A stretch of 64,000 nt of DNA from Vibrio sp. S9_S30 (GTDB taxonomy: Bacteria; Pseudomonadota; Gammaproteobacteria; Enterobacterales; Vibrionaceae): the NCBI RefSeq assembly GCF_014694455.1, contig NZ_JAAUWT010000003.1, positions 124,001-188,000 of the forward strand, written 5' to 3'. Made by a program: the position numbers and the translations under genes. Of this stretch, positions 60,396 through 64,000 are shown piece by piece. The notes under the pieces are model-generated. The model saw nothing but the letters and a program-made list of their open reading frames with translations. It was not told the DNA's origin and searched no databases. Position 1 is the first letter of the stretch. The number at the start of each line of letters is the position of its first letter.

Positions 60396-61203
60396 TTAAA
60401 GATCCGTGGGTTTCAAACCAGTGACGTGACTGATCCAAGCATTGTATCGAGTATATTTGGTATACAGACTCACGCTATCGCACGTCTTAGCCCCAATACC
60501 AAACAGGAAGTTTGTATTTCCAATGGAGCCGATCAACGGACCACCACTGTCACTGACACAAGAAGATGAAGCACTTTCATCAGTACAAATAAACCTCTCG
60601 TAGTATGCTTTATCGTACTCATGCTCAATGTTAAATTCCTTAACCCATTTTTCATGGCATTCCTGAAGACTAATAACGGGAACAGTGCTTGATCTCAGTG
60701 TTGGCAAGAATCTTCCTGTTTCAGAAGAACCCCATCCAGACACACGTAGGGTGTCCCCCACCGAAGCGAGGGCACGTTCCACTTGCGGTGTTGGAATTTT
60801 GGCTGGGGTGTACTTATCGTCTGCTTTCGTTTTCAGCTTTATCAAAGCAATATTTGGAATTAAGGTAAACGGGTTGTAATCTTTAAAAAAAAACAATTTC
60901 ACTAACGTCGAGCAGTTGATCGGGGTTGGGCTGTTTTATATCTCCCTCACCAATGCTCACTTTAAGGAATTTCTTAGTGTTAAATCCATGAACACAACTC
61001 GCTGACGTAATGACCCACTCATTAGAAATCAACGTTCCGGCACATGTTCGCATATTCTCACCACGAACATTTGTAATTAAACTCACGATATACGGTACAG
61101 ACTCATGTACATCACTATTAACAATATTGGGTTGTGAGGCATACGAGGTAACACTAGCAATACTAACGCTTAGCGCGAGTGTTTTTAAAAAAAGATTTTT
61201 CAT
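60396..61203 (-). pseudogene. Trypsin-like serine protease homolog, frameshifted and with degraded catalytic triad
   Basis: A signal peptide (M-K-N-L-F-L-K-T-L-A-L-S-V) and a chymotrypsin-fold body are encoded in two frames. The first part ends V-S-E-I-V-F-F-stop within a run of nine T (minus strand; 60885-60893), and the second resumes F-K-D-Y-N-P-F; removing one T restores one continuous protein of about 268 residues. Catalytic positions are altered: T-A-A-H-C is S-A-S-C (His to Ser), D-I-A-L-I-K-L is N-I-A-L-I-K-L (Asp to Asn), while S-D-S-G-G-P keeps the serine, with Ser for the first Gly. It could be a decaying gene, a non-catalytic homolog switched by slippage, or a sequencing artefact for the frameshift only. 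Confidence 0.8.
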
Positions 61204-61503
61204 ATCTGATGTCTCCAAATACTATTGAGTTAAATTACTAAATAAAATAAGAGACGCAATCATGTTGCGTCTCCTAGATATTTAAATATTAAAAGTAATT
61301 TTTAATCCCAATAAATTTTAAATTAGGATCTTAATTCAAACAGAAAACATACAGATGGAAGCACAATCTATAATATAAATAAAACACGACCCCATTATTT
61401 CATCTTGACGCAACACCGTACGGCTACTGTGTTTTAGGTTGGACCGCCGACGGTGTAACTCCCTCAAACGGCTGCAAACATTATCTCGAAAGGTCAACCG
61501 ACC
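61204..61503. other. Intergenic region with the uxuA terminator
   Basis: 300 bases between the uxuA end and the protease-like gene on the same strand. It contains the terminator at 61239-61273 and, nearer the protease gene, only AT-rich sequence. Confidence 0.4.
61239..61273 (-). terminator. Rho-independent terminator of uxuA
   Basis: On the minus strand gagacgcaa and ttgcgtctc form a perfect 9-bp stem with a 5-base loop, followed by TTATTTTATTT. It also lies 36 bases upstream of the protease-like gene. Confidence 0.85.
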
Positions 61504-62562
61504 CTAATCCTTTATTAACGATTGGATATACCCCATGGCATAAGCCATTCCTGCATGCCAAGGCGCGGGGCACGATACCTGTGGCGTATGATCTGGAATA
61601 AGGACACCGTCGAAATGGTGCTTTTTAAGGATCTGGACAATACGCTTGATGTCTATATCCCCTTCATCGATAAAGGTTTCCTTGTAATATGGAACCTTCC
61701 CCGACACATTTCTTAGGTGGATATAAGGGACTTTACCTAGAGAAACATAGTGTTCAGTCGCCGTATACACATTGCCGTTGGTCATTTCAGCAATCGTACC
61801 TACGCAGTATTCCAATGCATTTGCCGCACTTGGGTACAGATCCAGTAGTCGCTGGTATTTTTCTGGCTGATTCACCAGTTTTGGAAGCCCTCTGACCATA
61901 TCTACCGGAGGATCATCCGGATGTGCTGCCATGGTGACCCCCACAGACTCTGCAACGGGTATGATCTCATTTAAAAAATAAGCGAGATTTTCCCAGAGCT
62001 GCTCTTCGGTCATGGTTTGACGCTGACCTCTCGCCGCCGGATCGACCGTCATGTTCCATGCCATAGAGCTTGGTAAAGGGGCTTCGAGTGTCTCGTTTGA
62101 ACCATCCATCCCAACAGTTTGCGCATGTCCACGGGCATCATTCGTAACAATACGCCCTGTTACGCCAGTGAGGCTAAAGTTGTATCCGAATACTGGAATA
62201 CCAACCTCACCCACATTCCTTATTATCTGTTTAATGTCTTCTATTTGCGATTCTTTACCTTCTTCTCCAAACAGGACATGGTTCCAATGCTTAGGATCAA
62301 AGTTCTCAATGGCGTACCAAGTGAGCCCATAAGACTCAATTTTTTTCTTGATAGCGAGCAGTTCTTCTACCGTCCAGATCTCACCTTTCGCCATTCCCCA
62401 CCCATATTTATCACCAATGGGCTGATCATTATTGGAAAACTTGTCCTGCTTATTAAAATAATCACATAGATGAACAATAACGTGAGTGGCACCAAGCTGC
62501 TTTGCAAACTTTAAGTGTTCATCATCAAGCATGTGCCGATATAAACCCAATCCCAACTTCAT
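61504..62562 (-). CDS. uxuA: D-mannonate dehydratase UxuA
   Basis: 352 residues, a TIM-barrel enzyme of the xylose isomerase-like group. M-A-A-H-P-D-D-P-P, Y-C-V-G-T-I-A-E-M, Y-I-H-L-R-N-V-S-G and L-I-P-D-H-T-P are the metal-binding and catalytic elements of UxuA. It dehydrates D-mannonate to 2-keto-3-deoxygluconate in hexuronate degradation. No uxuB, uxaC or kdg gene is adjacent; in marine bacteria the enzyme may act on sugars from algal polymers (inference). Confidence 0.93.
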   Translation of the reverse strand: MKLGLGLYRHMLDDEHLKFAKQLGATHVIVHLCDYFNKQDKFSNNDQPIGDKYGWGMAKGEIWTVEELLAIKKKIESYGLTWYAIENFDPKHWNHVLFGEEGKESQIEDIKQIIRNVGEVGIPVFGYNFSLTGVTGRIVTNDARGHAQTVGMDGSNETLEAPLPSSMAWNMTVDPAARGQRQTMTEEQLWENLAYFLNEIIPVAESVGVTMAAHPDDPPVDMVRGLPKLVNQPEKYQRLLDLYPSAANALEYCVGTIAEMTNGNVYTATEHYVSLGKVPYIHLRNVSGKVPYYKETFIDEGDIDIKRIVQILKKHHFDGVLIPDHTPQVSCPAPWHAGMAYAMGYIQSLIKD

Positions 62563-63033
62563 TCGTTATTCCCTTCATTGATTGACCTGCTATCTCGCTA
62601 TGCCTTGACCAGATAAACGCTCAAAAAACACACAGCACCATGCAGTGTAAGCCCATTAGGCTTGATTGAGTCAATAATACTTTTCAAGTTTGTGGAGGCG
62701 GTGAGCATGCTAATCCCATTTTTTGCCACAAGCAGGGACGCAACAAACGGGGATATTTACGACATAACGCGTTACGCCATGAGTTGTTGCAACTCAAAAT
62801 CAATACAACCAATAGACAAAGACGTTTAAGGATAAGCCTATGAGTAAGATAGTGGCTGCTACTTTGACCACAAGGACTTTCTATAAGGACTTACTAAAAG
62901 TGCCTGTCTCCTTTATTTCACCTATCCCCCCTTATTTCAGATCTAGAAGTGAAACCTGTCAGTTTAATCCTTCCTTTTGATCAGACTTACAGCAACTATG
63001 TCCCTTTTTTCAGGATCATGGGGCGGATACCTT
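62563..63033. other. Intergenic region, nothing recognised
   Basis: 471 bases between uxuA and the hypothetical gene. It holds the uxuA promoter (minus strand). A weak hairpin aagccc-atta-ggctt near 62650 was seen; no gene. Confidence 0.35.
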
Positions 63034-63579
63034 TTAGATTTGGTTTCCATTCCAATCCGTGGAGGCTGGCTCTCCATTAACAGACAACCAACGCTCAATG
63101 TATTTATTGATTCTGGAGAACTCGGATTTAAGACTTTCTGCAAGTTTCTCCTTTTCACTTTCTAAGCTCTTAAAAAGCCCACCCGTATTGAGCTGGAATA
63201 CTTGCCTACCTTTAAAAAAGCCTTCATTGTTTGTTGAGATACACAACCTCGTTTTTACATTTGGCTGAACTAAATAGGCGATTCCATCCAAACCATTGAG
63301 TTGCCCAGCATCATCAATAGCGGGCTGAGGGTTGAAAATATTCAAGTGAACCTGAATGCGTTTATCTCCTGAGGCGATGTAGATATTGATGATTTCTAAG
63401 TAACCAACATCAGAAACCCTACAAAGCTCATAAGAACAGCCCCCCATATTGTCGCTTCCGTTCCAAGCATGAGAAAACGGAGACAGTCTAAAACCAGCAC
63501 CAGCGAGGACTGGAAGACCCGCCCTCTTTAATATTTCATCTCGAACTTGAACGAGAGCCTTGTCAGAAAGCTTGATCAC
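63034..63579 (-). CDS. Hypothetical protein, 181 aa, paired with the upstream gene
   Basis: Not recognised. Start is GTG 63579 with AGGAG eight bases upstream. The soluble product has no signal peptide; it has a cysteine pair in G-C-S-Y-E-L-C-R, several beta-rich segments (L-E-I-I-N-I-Y-I-A; I-Q-V-H-L-N-I-F-N-P) and a C-terminal helix rich in Lys/Glu. It lies 47 bases after the next gene upstream. The small size and pairing recall immunity proteins beside toxin genes, but there is no sequence proof. Confidence 0.6.
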   Translation of the reverse strand: MIKLSDKALVQVRDEILKRAGLPVLAGAGFRLSPFSHAWNGSDNMGGCSYELCRVSDVGYLEIINIYIASGDKRIQVHLNIFNPQPAIDDAGQLNGLDGIAYLVQPNVKTRLCISTNNEGFFKGRQVFQLNTGGLFKSLESEKEKLAESLKSEFSRINKYIERWLSVNGEPASTDWNGNQI

Positions 63580-63626
63580 TGTTCAGCTCCTATTAAATCC
63601 TAAAGGTGTCTGCCCCTGTTATTTTA

Positions 63627-64000
63627 TTAGTCGTCTATTTCTATATACTCTATATCGCAGTCAGCCGGATATTTCGCGAAGACTTCCTGCATGTGCATAA
63701 GGCTTTCACCAACACCTAAAGAGTAAAAAATGATAAATTTTCCGTCTTTCCTTCCAAGGGTGACGTCTTGATACCCTCCAGATTTTTGCAACTCATTAAA
63801 CGCCGTATCCATAAACACCAAACCTTGCTGTCGGTGTTTACCATCGGATGAAGTTGCGTAAGTTTTGTTGCTTATATGTTCTTCAATATTTTCCAGTTCA
63901 GTATCGAAATAGACTTTAACTGTGTCAGGTGCTCGTTTTCTCAAAGCGATTACCTGTTCTTTCTTTGCTTCCAATTCGCCTACTTCATCACTGTTTATGC
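63627..64000 (-). CDS. Unrecognised protein, 5' end beyond the window
   Basis: The frame is open to the right edge, so the visible 124 codons are the C-terminal part of a longer gene or the bulk of a small one (a TTG at 63974 could start it). It is charged and helical at the beginning (E-L-E-A-K-K-E-Q-V-I-A-L-R-K-R), then beta-rich (G-L-V-F-M-D-T-A-F; D-G-K-F-I-I-F-Y-S-L-G) with an acidic end Y-I-E-I-D-D. No family recognised. Confidence 0.6.
   Translation of the reverse strand, partial: INSDEVGELEAKKEQVIALRKRAPDTVKVYFDTELENIEEHISNKTYATSSDGKHRQQGLVFMDTAFNELQKSGGYQDVTLGRKDGKFIIFYSLGVGESLMHMQEVFAKYPADCDIEYIEIDD

Noticed and set aside
62964..63158. 64-codon frame near the right edge
   Set aside because: Overlaps the 181-aa gene in another frame; basic, random-looking composition.

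Overview
The window looks like part of the chromosome, probably the second one, of a Vibrio-like marine gammaproteobacterium. This is inferred from gene content: a vps-type exopolysaccharide operon with CsgD/VpsT-type regulators, a malEFG/malK divergon, a moxR-bat operon, an aa3 cytochrome c oxidase locus with ctaG, ctaE, SURF1, ctaA and ctaB, an aap-type amino-acid ABC operon, many two-component proteins and moderate GC. No rRNA, tRNA, insertion sequence, phage or CRISPR array was seen.

Layout. 1-5.1 kb: the end of a minus-strand exopolysaccharide operon in the order vpsL-vpsM-vpsN-vpsO, with a CsgD/VpsT-like regulator upstream. 5.7-6.7 kb: a thioesterase and an orphan small gene. 7.1-12.5 kb: maltose/maltodextrin uptake (malEFG minus, malK plus). 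12.6-14.5 kb: a small gene with a strong ribosome binding site, a second CsgD/VpsT-like regulator carrying a canonical c-di-GMP motif, and another small gene. 14.7-21.7 kb: moxR, DUF58, DUF4381, batA, a batB/batC fusion and batD. 21.9-28.0 kb: a two-component pair, a PAS histidine kinase and an HD-GYP response regulator. 28.3-29.3 kb: adenine deaminase. 29.4-37.3 kb: the aa3 oxidase locus. 37.7-42.3 kb: a phosphohexomutase, a solute-binding protein, a SerB-like phosphatase with an altered motif and a NarL-type regulator. 42.8-50.4 kb: an aldehyde dehydrogenase and acyl-CoA ligase operon, an AraC regulator, and a lipoxygenase-like protein paired with a small Tat-signal protein. 50.4-60.0 kb: an operon reading aapJ-aapQ-aapM-aapP-Na/Pi symporter-second binding protein-hybrid histidine kinase. 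60.4-64 kb: a frameshifted trypsin-like gene with a degraded catalytic triad, uxuA, and two unrecognised genes, the last cut by the window edge.

How the parts connect. The exopolysaccharide operon, the two CsgD/VpsT-like regulators and the HD-GYP protein all point to c-di-GMP-controlled biofilm formation. The aap block couples uptake to a binding protein and membrane kinase that may sense the same class of solute. The least familiar unit is the lipoxygenase-like gene with its Tat partner: the fold signature is clear, but at least two of the usual iron ligands appear to be missing, and it sits beside fatty-aldehyde and acyl-CoA genes.

A genome-level peculiarity is a set of unrelated 15-22 bp tandem repeats, mostly just downstream of stop codons and sometimes inside genes. 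Several gene starts were moved from the longest open frame to internal ATG, GTG or TTG codons with a better ribosome binding site; these choices are explained entry by entry.
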